From Phymorhynchus buccinoides (Eukaryota > Mollusca > Gastropoda > Neogastropoda > Raphitomidae): a stretch of DNA of 64,000 nucleotides. This document shows positions 1-9,795 of this stretch, piece after piece (positions within the stretch are counted from its first letter, which is position 1; each line of letters begins with the position of its first letter). Where the stretch lies: the NCBI GenBank assembly GCA_017654935.2, contig CM065712.1, positions 16,075,989 to 16,139,988 of the forward strand, given 5' to 3'. The position numbers and the translations under genes are program-made. The notes below the pieces were generated by a model, which saw nothing but the letters and a program-made list of their open reading frames with translations, searched no databases and was not told where the DNA came from.

Positions 1-2317
1 ACTGACGACTGATGAACAGTGACATGAAACTGACGACTGATGAACAGTGACAGAAACTGATGACTGATGAACAGTGACAGAAACTGACGACTGATGAACA
101 GTGACATAAACTGACGACTGATGAACAGTGACATAAACTGACGACTGATGAACAGATGAACAGTGAAACTGACGACTGATGAACAGTGACAGAAACTGAC
201 GACTGATGAACAGTGACAGAAACTGACGACTGATGAACAGTGACAGAAACTGACGACTGATGAACAGTGACTGATGACTGATGAACTGACACTGATGACA
301 GAAACTGATGACTGATGAACAGTGACAGAAACTGACGACTGATGAACAGTGACAGAAACTGACGACTGATGAACAGTGACAGAAACTGACGACTGATGAA
401 CAGTGACAGAAACTGACGACTGATGAACAGTGACAGAAACTGATGAACAGTGACAGAAACTGACGACTGATGAACAGTGACAGAAACTGACGACTGATGA
501 ACAGTGACAGAAACTGACGACTGATGAACAGTGACATAAACTGACGACTGATGAACAGTGACAGAAACTGACGACTGATGAACAGTGACAGAAACTGACG
601 ACTGATGAACAGTGACAGAAACTGACGACTGATGAACAGTGACAGAAACTGATGACTGATGAACAGTGACAGAAACTGACGACTGATGAACAGTGACAGA
701 AACTGACGACTGATGAACAGTGACATAAACTGACGACTGATGAACAGTGACAGAAACTGACGACTGATGAACAGTGACAGAAACTGACGACTGATGAACA
801 GTGACAGAAACTGATGACTGATGAACTGAAACAGTGACGACTGATGAACAGTGACAGAAACTGACGACTGATGAACAGTGACAGAAACTGACGACTGATG
901 AACAGTGACATAAACTGACGACTGATGAACAGTGACATAAACTGACGACTGATGAACAGTGACATAAACTGACGACTGATGAACAGTGACAGAAACTGAC
1001 GACTGATGAACAGTGACAGAAACTGACGACTGATGAACAGTGACAGAAACTGACGACTGATGAACAGTGACAGAAACTGACGACTGATGAACAGTGACAG
1101 AAACTGACGACTGATGAACAGTGACAGAAACTGACGACTGATGAACAGTGACAGAAACTGACGACTGATGAACAGTGACAGAAACTGACGACTGATGAAC
1201 AGTGACAGAAACTGACGACTGATGAACAGTGACATAAACTGACGACTGATGAACAGTGACAGAAACTGACGACTGATGAACAGTGACAGAAACTGACGAC
1301 TGATGAACAGTGACAGAAACTGATGAACAGTGACAGAAACTGACGACTGATGAACAGTGACAGAAACTGATGACTGATGAACAGTGACAGAAACTGACGA
1401 CTGATGAACAGTGACAGAAACTGATGACTGATGAACAGTGACAGAAACTGACGACTGATGAACAGTGACAGAAACTGATGACTGATGAACAGTGACAGAA
1501 ACTGACGACTGATGAACAGTGACAGAAACTGACGACTGATGAACAGTGACATAAACTGACGACTGATGAACAGTGACAGAAACTGACGACTGATGAACAG
1601 TGACAGAAACTGACGACTGATGAACAGTGACAGAAACTGACGACTGATGAACAGTGACATAAACTGACGACTGATGAACAGTGACATAAACTGACGACTG
1701 ATGAACAGTGACATAAACTGACGACTGATGAACAGTGACATAAACTGACGACTGATGAACAGTGACATAAACTGACGACTGATGAACAGTGACATAAACT
1801 GACGACTGATGAACAGTGACATAAACTGACGACTGATGAACAGTGACATAAACTGACGACTGATGAACAGTGACATAAACTGACGACTGATGAACAGTGA
1901 CATAAACTGACGACTGATGAACAGTGACATAAACTGACGACTGATGAACAGTGACATAAACTGACGACTGATGAACAGTGACATAAACTGACGACTGATG
2001 AACAGTGACAGAAACTGACGACTGATGAACAGTGACAGAAACTGACGACTGATGAACAGTGACAGAAACTGACGACTGATGAACAGTGACAGAAACTGAT
2101 GACTGATGAACAGTGACATAAACTGACGACTGATGAACAGTGACAGAAACTGACGACTGATGAACAGTGACAGAAACTGACGACTGATGAACAGTGACAG
2201 GAAACTGACGACTGAGAACAGTGACAGAAAACAAAACATGACGGGACGATGAACCAGTGACAGAAATGACGAACTGATGACAGATGACAGAAAATGACGA
2301 CTGATGAACAGTGAAAG
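1..2317. repeat. 27-bp satellite array
   Basis: A tandem array of a 27-bp unit (ACTGACGACTGATGAACAGT followed by GACAGAA), roughly 80 copies. A variant with GACATAA in place of GACAGAA occurs singly and in one run of about a dozen consecutive units near 1650-2000, which suggests recent local homogenisation. Some units are shortened or carry TGATGAC. From about 2200 the units decay and the array meets the gap. Every plus-strand frame has a TGA in each unit. The unit has no TTA, CTA or TCA, so all three minus-strand frames are stop-free throughout, a by-product of composition. The left end lies outside the window. Confidence 0.97.
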
Positions 2318-2817
2318 NNNNNNNNNNNNNNNNNNNNNNNNNNNNNNNNNNNNNNNNNNNNNNNNNNNNNNNNNNNNNNNNNNNNNNNNNNNNNNNNNNN
2401 NNNNNNNNNNNNNNNNNNNNNNNNNNNNNNNNNNNNNNNNNNNNNNNNNNNNNNNNNNNNNNNNNNNNNNNNNNNNNNNNNNNNNNNNNNNNNNNNNNNN
2501 NNNNNNNNNNNNNNNNNNNNNNNNNNNNNNNNNNNNNNNNNNNNNNNNNNNNNNNNNNNNNNNNNNNNNNNNNNNNNNNNNNNNNNNNNNNNNNNNNNNN
2601 NNNNNNNNNNNNNNNNNNNNNNNNNNNNNNNNNNNNNNNNNNNNNNNNNNNNNNNNNNNNNNNNNNNNNNNNNNNNNNNNNNNNNNNNNNNNNNNNNNNN
2701 NNNNNNNNNNNNNNNNNNNNNNNNNNNNNNNNNNNNNNNNNNNNNNNNNNNNNNNNNNNNNNNNNNNNNNNNNNNNNNNNNNNNNNNNNNNNNNNNNNNN
2801 NNNNNNNNNNNNNNNNN
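2318..2817. other. assembly gap of 500 N
   Basis: Exactly 500 unknown bases between the decaying satellite and an A/T-rich Polinton relic. The round length suggests a placeholder rather than a measured distance, so linkage across it is not proven. Confidence 0.99.
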
Positions 2818-3066
2818 CTTGTTCAATTAATAATGGCAAAACTTAGTTCATTCCGATTAATTATCAGTAAAGATTTGCAAGACTCTCAAATTTCGGATGA
2901 GTAGTTCAATAGACTGCAAGCTGACTACAATGATTACAAAATGCAAAAGTTCGAACTACAAAAAAAGTCAAGAATGAACTTTTCACAACCGCAAGACATA
3001 GAAGCGATAAAAAAAGAATGCGAAAAAAAAGTAGACGAAACATTAAAGTCTGTTCTAGGGAAATAA
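2818..3066 (+). pseudogene. relic ORF with charged, coiled-coil-like tail
   Basis: One plus-strand frame can be read from the gap edge to a TAA near 3064, with one internal TAG at 2902-2904. It encodes a lysine/glutamate-rich, probably helical stretch (for example AIKKECEKKVDETLKSVLGK). It is A/T-rich like the polymerase relic that follows on the other strand and converges on it, so I infer it belongs to the same decayed element. I do not recognise the protein. It could also be a chance open stretch in A-rich DNA. Confidence 0.3.
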
Positions 3067-3183
3067 CAATAAGAACTCCAAAGGGTGCTTATTCAATTCA
3101 GCGTATGATTACTAGTTTCGAAAGTCTACTGACTATGACTTCTAGTTCTCCTGTGTCCAATTGAATACGAAAACTCAGGCGAT

Positions 3184-6100
3184 TTAAACACACGCTTTGT
3201 ATTGTTTGAGTCGAGTGATTTTTTTATTTACAACTGTTGTGTTTATTTCGTGTAACTTAGATTGTATTTTTATGTTGTCATGATAAAACGTCTTGGAGTC
3301 AAACAGTGCTTCTTTATAGTTATCGTGTGTCATAACCATTTGAACAACCGGTCTAGAAATTCCTTTTGCTTTTTTAATTACGCTAGTTTTGGCTTGTGCA
3401 ATTGAATACATCTTTGCTCTCAGACCAACGTACTCTTTGATTATAGTTCCATTCAGTTCATCCTTCATCTTACCGATTACCTTTTTATTTACTGGATGAA
3501 TGTAATGGAGATTCACTTGGGTAGTCAGAGGTGTCATACCAGGAGTCAACGCCTTTTGCTGAATCTGTCTCTAAATCTTTGTAGAAGTCTTCAGTCGGAA
3601 TGTCTAGAATAAATGAGTCCGTGTCTGTATAAAATACTTTGGAGTTTGGGTAGAGTGGTTTAAAGTAATCGTAAAGAAATTATAGCATCAATAGTTTAGA
3701 CAATTCAAGGAATAGCAAACCCAATGAAGACTGGTTTGTCTAGTTTTACTTTAATTTTTTTCATCATGATACCGTAAAGGTTGTTATGGAATTTTTTGAA
3801 GTCTTGATAATTAGGTTTTGAAGTTAATTTGATTGCTTTGTTTTCTTGGGTAACTAATCTGACGTCTTTGCGTTTGTGCGGGTTTTCCATTGTCTTTCCA
3901 AAACAACTGTTGTTCATTATTTTAAAGAAGTCTTTTTCTGAGGCGTCGGTAGCTTGTGTTCTAAGATTAGTGTTCTTCATTATATATGGTTCCATGAACT
4001 TCCTCTGAGTGAACGAAATGATTCTATGAACTGCTGTTAGTCTTAATCCGTGACGTAAATAAAATTGTAGTAATCTATAATGACAGACGTATTTTTTTTT
4101 TGGAGTGTAGATTAGGCACAAGTTTAGGGAGGTCATTCCTCACTTGAAGTCTTTCAGCTGCTAACGGGTAGTTATTGTGCTGGTCATGGAGTTCGTCCGG
4201 ATAATCTAAGTCGACTTCTAAAATAAATCCTGTTTCGTAAGAATCTGATAATTTCAAAAGCCATTGCAAAAACTCTGCGATATTAAAATTAAAAGGAGCT
4301 GTAAACATTTTAAAGTTACGTAATGGAAGTGACTGACACATCGCCCAACCATAGAGATTGTTTGCATCTAAATACATGATATAATTTGATGGTTTAGAAG
4401 GATCGTAGTCGTCTAAGTATTTGTTGTTAGCCTTGCAGTTAACCGTGTGAAGCCATAGAGATTCCTCCGCGTAGTCCGTCTTCAATCATTTGGAGAGTTG
4501 GTAGATCGGAGAGTAAGTCAATCTGTATTCTTGTTAAATCTTAAGAAAGCATCCCAACTCATGCCAGGAGCAGTGATATAATTAGCAGGGTCTAGACTGT
4601 AATGTTTTATACAGGTTTTTCTGTAGTTCTCGAATACATCTGCAAGCAAACAAACGTCAGCCATTAAATAGGCGTCATGGTAGTCTCCCATGGTTTTGCA
4701 GTTTAACTTAATCCACGTTGAATGTGCATGGTTGTAGTCAGAGTCGCTTATATCTTTTCCTTTTAAACTAGAGTAGAATGCACCTTTGGGAGGTAATTTT
4801 AAATCGTCGAACCGCTCCCAACTACTCATGTACTCATAAGGGTATACTCCTTTTCGAACAAGTGCTGGATCAAAGTATTTTTCTGTTATAGTGCATTTGG
4901 ATAGTGACTGACCTAAAGACTCTAGTGATCCCATCAGATGTTGTAATGAATCGTAAAAAGACAATTGACCTAATGTAAATGTCATGTACTTTTCTGAAGA
5001 CTGAGCTATACAACTGACGGTTCTAAATTCATCAGTAACTGCTTGTAGAATTAAATGAGAGTCATATCCACGTAGATTGTGAAAGAATATAGGCAGTTTC
5101 CAATTTTTTGGTTCAAACTTTAACTGCAAATTACAGTAGTTGTGTGCTGCTCCTCTGAATTTTCCACTACTGTGATCATGGTCTCGTACTTTATAGATGT
5201 CTGGACAGTCAGGGGAGTCTTCCACAAACCCTTTTCCGCAAATCCAACATTCAGTAGCTGATTCAAATTGAATTAAATCTTCAGGTGTCATGATTAAATC
5301 TAATAAATTTAGTTGGTTAGATAGTTCATTTCGTAGTTTCATCATTCTCATTAAAAAGATTTTTGCAGCATTAAATCCTCTATAAAGTTCAGGTTCAAAA
5401 TGTATCCCATCTGATCTAAGAACAATAAATGCGAATGAACAGATTTGATGATTATTCAATAAAACAGTTTTAGGAAGATTTTTAGGAGCTGGTCCTTGAT
5501 AGGGTACAATGATTGACTCGAAATCAGCATAAACAACATAAGGACTTAATTGCAGTTTCTTCCAGTTTTTAAAGAACACCTTACTTCCTTCTTTCGGAGT
5601 AATAAGTTCAGTATTACAGTCAATGGATGAATTACAATGTTTTCTATGTTCAACCGCTGCTTGAATACTTGGCATTCTTAGTAAACATCTTCGACAGAAT
5701 TCTTGTTTTTCTTTGTGATTTGTAGTATAGTTTATAAGTCTGCTCATTGTTCTGATTAAAGTGTAGTGTGTTTTTGTTCCGTCTGTTACTAAGAGAAGAT
5801 CAATATGTTTTTTATCAGGATCACCAATCATGGGAGAGTTCTTTGAAACTCGGATTGGTTTAAGTTTTTCTTCTACAGACCATGTGTAGATGTTAATTGA
5901 AATTGGTTTATTCTGTTCTTCAAATTGATCAACTTCGCTTAGGCTTACAGGGAAGTCGATTCCATCAAAGTTTAATTCATTTATGTAAGGTTGATAGTTA
6001 ATTACTCTTTCTGCGTTCTTTTTGATATAATGAAGTTTAGCTAAAACACACCACATAAAACATTTATCATCAGTATTTTTTATGTTTAATACTGCTCGTT

Positions 6101-6530
6101 TTAAAACAAGTTCTTTAGGTAAAGGAATAAATGAGTTTCCTACGATTGGAGCATATTTACTCTCCTTCATTTTAATTTGTAATACCCCGCCTTCTGACCA
6201 ACCAGATCCTCTTAGTTTTGCCTCTTCTGATACGTTAATGAACTGGGTGATTAAATTGTCTGCCCAGGTTTCTGTAAAATCATTATATGAAAGAATTACT
6301 TGTTGTTTAGTAGAGACCCATACTTGAATTTGCTCACCTTGGACTGTTTCATAATCTACGTACACTGCTAACATTACTTTAACTGGTGGTTCTATAGCTA
6401 GTTTTTCAGGTATTTGCGAAATAGCATGTTTTACACTTTTTAGTACATTTTTTGGATCAATAACTTCTAAATCCGTTTCTTTAAAAACTTTGTCTAAGTG
6501 CTCAATTATTTCATCAAGCGCCATTGTCAT
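3184..6530 (-). pseudogene. decayed Maverick/Polinton protein-primed DNA polymerase B
   Basis: A minus-strand family-B DNA polymerase of the protein-primed type carried by Mavericks/Polintons. The first 670 codons (6530-4518) are open and contain an exonuclease I motif (YADFES), a Cys/His segment of the endonuclease-VII/His-Me type (CWICG ... VRDHDH ... CNLQL), exonuclease II (FHNLRGYDSH) and YPYEYMSSWERF. Further pieces at 4485-4075, 4136-3705 and 3549-3184 carry polymerase motif A (DANNLYGWAM), the motif-B region (NNSCFGKTMEN) and the conserved C-terminal part (EYVGLRAKMYS). Motif C (YTDTDS) is readable near 3630. The pieces lie in different frames, with breaks near 4520, 4450, 4100 and 3700, so no full-length product is possible. 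It shares the domain plan of the polymerase at 59948-63754 but is A/T-rich and clearly diverged, so it is a different, older lineage. Confidence 0.9.
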
Positions 6531-7390
6531 GTTGAGTTCCTTTTTCTAACTCAAATTATTTTGTTTAATTAAAAATAATTAATTTTGTTTCACCTAAAAG
6601 TAGTGTTTTTTTTTCCGAATTGACAGAATAAGGGGGTGACGGATTTTACTTTTTTTACCCCTTAAAGTAGCGTTTTTGTATCTAAAAAGGGGTTTAAAAA
6701 AGTTAGATTTTTTGCTTTTTTTATGCCTTAAAGTTGCGAATTCGTGTCTAAAAGGGGTCAAAAATAGTCTTGAGCCAGAAGCCCCCCTTTAGCTGTTCTC
6801 TACATTTTTCCTTTTTTGACAATTTATGACATGCCAGTTTTTATTTTTATTGTACACTGGCTTCCAAGCGTGCGACCTTAAGCACTTGAGTGGGCACCTG
6901 TTGTCCATTCTGCAGTGCATATTTGCCTTTAATATATATATATATATGACCTTTCTTATGTATTTTTTGTTAGTAGTATGTGTTTGTTATCCTTTTTTAC
7001 TTGTTTTTTTTATAACCTGGATCCGATAAATAGAGCGGAATGGCTTACGTTTCCAGCACTGTTTGGAATTATGTGCTATAGCCTAGGGTACAATGATGAA
7101 GGTGTCATGTAATAAATTGTTTTGTGTTTTTGTAATTTTTTTCAGGTTGTTTGTAAGGTAAATACATACTGTGGGATGTTGTCGACGTGTTCAATGTTTA
7201 CTGTGGTGACAGTCCTGAGAAAACCATTGCTGTTGACATGACTATAAGCAAAGTATAAATAAATAAATAAAATAATTGTATTGTTATGCAAAATTATTAA
7301 TATGAATAAACAAAATCATAAAATTAGTAGAATAGGACATGTTCGCAAATAACCAAGGTACATAATTTCATGGTTTGCGCGAGTTAATCG
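6531..7390. other. A/T-rich spacer upstream of the polymerase relic
   Basis: No gene seen. 6640-6780 contains an imperfect direct repeat of about 70 bp built around CCTTAAAGT and TCTAAAAGGGG, directly upstream of the relic polymerase start and possibly part of its old 5' region. 7250-7280 is an AAATAAATAAAT stretch of the kind that ends retroposons. Confidence 0.4.
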
Positions 7391-7438
7391 GTAGGACAAA
7401 CACCATCTGAATTCCAATTTTGTTGGTGTTTGTCCTAC
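7391..7438. repeat. 15-bp inverted repeat (hairpin)
   Basis: GTAGGACAAACACCA at 7391-7405 is matched by its exact reverse complement at 7424-7438 across an 18-bp loop. It is probably the remnant of a short foldback element. No function is assigned. Confidence 0.75.
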
Positions 7439-7504
7439 TTTTTCATGGGGGACAATCCGATTTTGTGGTGAAAAGACACATTCTATTTTTCTGAAAATCA
7501 TCTA

Positions 7505-7656
7505 CAGTGGAACCTCCCTTATAAGACCTTAAAAAACCCCATCCAAAATGAGGTCTTATAAGGGAGGTAATACTAGATATACAGTACAAAGAAGGGCAAT
7601 GTCTCAGAGAAGTAGGTCTTATGTGGGAGAGAGTCTTATAATGGGAGGTCTTTCTT
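7505..7656 (+). mobile_element. MITE, CAGTGGAACCTCCC family, copy 1 (damaged)
   Basis: Starts with CAGTGGAACCTCCCTTATAA after a TA, the terminus style of pogo/Tc1-mariner elements. Inside it repeats the TCTTATAAGGGAGG theme in both orientations. It matches the better preserved copy at 15899-16077, including the segment around TGTCTCAGAGAAGTAG. The right terminus is lost where the next repeat starts. Confidence 0.75.
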
Positions 7657-7815
7657 CTTCTTCTTCGTTCGCTCAGACAGTTTTTTCCTGTCTTATGAGC
7701 GTAGATGTTCATGTTGCCGTTTATGCGCCTGACTAAGAAATCAGTTAGGCCCAGCATGTCTGACTTCGGCTGAAGAAATCTTTGTAAAAATTTATAGAAA
7801 AAAGGCAGGAGAATG
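7657..7815 (+). repeat. dispersed retroposon-like repeat, copy 1
   Basis: Begins with a TTCTTC run, then TCGCTCAGACAG, TAGGCCCAGCATGTC and GACTTCGGCTG. The same order of segments recurs at 30222-30430, so this is an interspersed repeat, SINE-like in size. No tRNA head was recognised. Confidence 0.7.
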
Positions 7816-7959
7816 GAACAGTGAGATATAATTATAAATGTGCATTGCATTCTGTTTGCTTTCTTTTTTTCTCTCGCATTTTACTCCTCTTTGTTTTCTT
7901 GTTTCGTTTTTGCCTCTTTTGTTATTGGGTTTTAACACATTTTGTTATGTTTTTTTCAG

Positions 7960-8022
7960 CCAAGTCTTCCTTCAGAGTTGTTGCGGGATATTCTGCCAGG
8001 GTCTGGACCTCTGTATGAAGAG
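7960..8022 (+). CDS. UBAP1: UBAP1-like ESCRT-I subunit, exon a (UMA region)
   Basis: A 63-bp exon between acceptor TTTTTTCAG (ends 7959) and donor GAG|GTAAAGG (GT at 8023). It encodes 21 residues in phase 0 at both ends (starts PSLPSELLRD, ends LYEE) and joins in frame to the exon at 9796, which opens YDYETEEGVLAW. In UBAP1 proteins the N-terminal UMA domain, which docks on the other ESCRT-I subunits, has a proline-containing segment just before a (Q)YDxxxE...W helix, and this pair of exons reproduces that order. It was found by splice sites and family resemblance, so it needs RNA support. The more N-terminal residues and the start codon must lie in an exon I could not find. Confidence 0.65.
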
Positions 8023-8033
8023 GTAAAGGAATT

Positions 8034-8166
8034 TGTGTGTGTGCGTGTGTTTGCACAATGTGTGTGTGCGTGTGTGTGTGTGTGCACAATGTGTGTGTGT
8101 GTGTGTGTGTGTGCACAATGTGTGTGTGCGTGTGCATGCATCGTGTGTGTGTGTGTGCATACGCAT
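8034..8166. repeat. TG microsatellite
   Basis: Interrupted (TG)n with GCACAATG and GCGTG spacers, starting just 3' of the exon donor at 8023. It makes long open frames on both strands that I treat as artefacts. Confidence 0.95.
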
Positions 8167-8320
8167 GTGAACTTGAAGAAGTGGTGTTTGGTGAGTGTGT
8201 GTGCAACTACTGATACTAGTGATAGATATGTGACAGTGCATAGAAAAAACATATACTGTAATGGAATTTTCGCATTAATTGAGATTTAAATTTTTCATGA
8301 TGAATGAAAAATGGTGTTTT

Positions 8321-8430
8321 ACGTCCTCTCGGTCATAGACACATATGGGACATTTGTAAATACAAAGATGGTGGGAACAATACTGGCTGCAATGCCCGGA
8401 GGCAGTGCAACACCAGTAAAGTCCAGAGTT
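8321..8430 (+). repeat. dispersed repeat ACGTCCTC...CACATATGGGACATT, copy 1
   Basis: Contains ACGTCCTCTCGG, CACATATGGGACATT, AAAGATGGTGGGAA and a GCAGTGCAACACCAG block in the same order as 25960-26055 and, inverted, 27972-28086. An interspersed repeat family of unknown class. Confidence 0.75.
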
Positions 8431-9795
8431 TTTGACAATATAGATAGGTGTAGCGGTAACCACGCCTCGGTTAAACCTCATCGGCTATGGCTATGGCACC
8501 GCCACATAAGTAAGCTATCAAATGTTTCATGATGGAGCAAAGATTTCTTGTTAACACACAGAAAACAGTTCTAATTGAGTTATCTAATCTAGTTTTTATT
8601 TTATAATTATTTTGAAGTTTGGCATTCGAGATAGATTATTTGCAGAAATCAGACATAGAAGACAGCATTTGGCCTCTTTCTTTCTATCGACATGATTTAA
8701 AAAAAGCAATCAAATAAACAAAAAAAATCATTCAAAATTGTCTTTCATGTTGTGGATACTGGTAGAATACATACAAATACACATACATATGCCCTAAATA
8801 GAACATTGATATTTTGGGGGTTTGTGGCTATTTGCTCAATAACATTCTGAGCGACTTATGTAGGTTTTTCTAATTCACCATTACATTTTGTCAACATACA
8901 CTTACTAAACTTTGCTTCCCTGTGAATGATCATTTCTGGTTGACTTTTGCAACTTTTCTTCAATATTTTTCTGCTTCAGGTAGATTTTTTTCTTCTTCTG
9001 GACAATGTGATTATGAAACTTATGTTTGTGAATGTGTGTTGCTTATTGATTCATAGACAAGATTCAGTTTGTGGCTGGTCATGGATAAAAAGCTTCAAAA
9101 AGGTCAGTCTCGTAGCAGTGGCGTGAAATTAGAACATTCCGAAGGGGCTTTAGAGGATTGCATATCTTTAGGGTGGAACCGCCCTGTGTATTAAACTCGT
9201 TTTTAAGCCACGTTTCTGCCAGTGTTAGTGTCCTGCCCTCTCCTTGCTGTGTCCCAATAATAAATGACTCTTTTTAACTTTAACTCATTGAAGTCATTCG
9301 TATCGCAACAATTTTGAATTATTAAAAACAAACTCACAAATCACTCCAGCCATACACACAAACAAAACATGCATACATAAACAAAAGGAGAAATGAAAGA
9401 AGATTACGGGTTTTTACTTCAGGTTTAGACATAGGGAAGTGGTAGATCAGACTTTTTTTATATATAGACTTTATATAGAAAAACTATCCACACCGATTGG
9501 TTTCCCCACAACAAACCACTACAAAAGCAAAGTCAGAGGCAAAATTGTGGTATAAGGGAGCAAAGCGAGTTTAGAAGGGACCAAGGTATGGTGTGCAAAC
9601 AGATCTACTTCCCTTGAAGCAAGTGCATCAAATTGACAGCTATCTATTAATTCCGGACATATATGGCCGGAATGACTTGACTGAGTTAAGGTTAAGGCTA
9701 GTCTTAGTTTCAGTTTGACTACAGAACACTTAGTTAAAAGTGAAACAGTTGCTCATGGTTTTTGACACATAATATGAAAGGACTGTGTGTTTCAG
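8431..9795. other. UBAP1 intron, no gene seen
   Basis: Intronic sequence with A/T-rich unique DNA. I see no further exon or complete element. The acceptor of the next exon (TGTGTTTCAG) ends at 9795. Confidence 0.5.

Noticed and set aside
1..2317. CTGATGA ... GAAAC in each satellite unit looks like a hammerhead ribozyme core
   Set aside because: The nine bases between the two motifs (ACAGTGACA) are a mirror repeat, not self-complementary, so stem II cannot form; no stem III is visible either.
1..2317. CTGATGA and CTGA as C and D boxes of snoRNAs
   Set aside because: The motifs recur every few bases as part of the satellite, with no terminal stem or guide region.
7922..8289. Open frames of Cys-Val or His-Thr around the TG repeat
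   Set aside because: They are microsatellite translations; the real coding piece here is the short spliced exon 7960-8022 in another frame.
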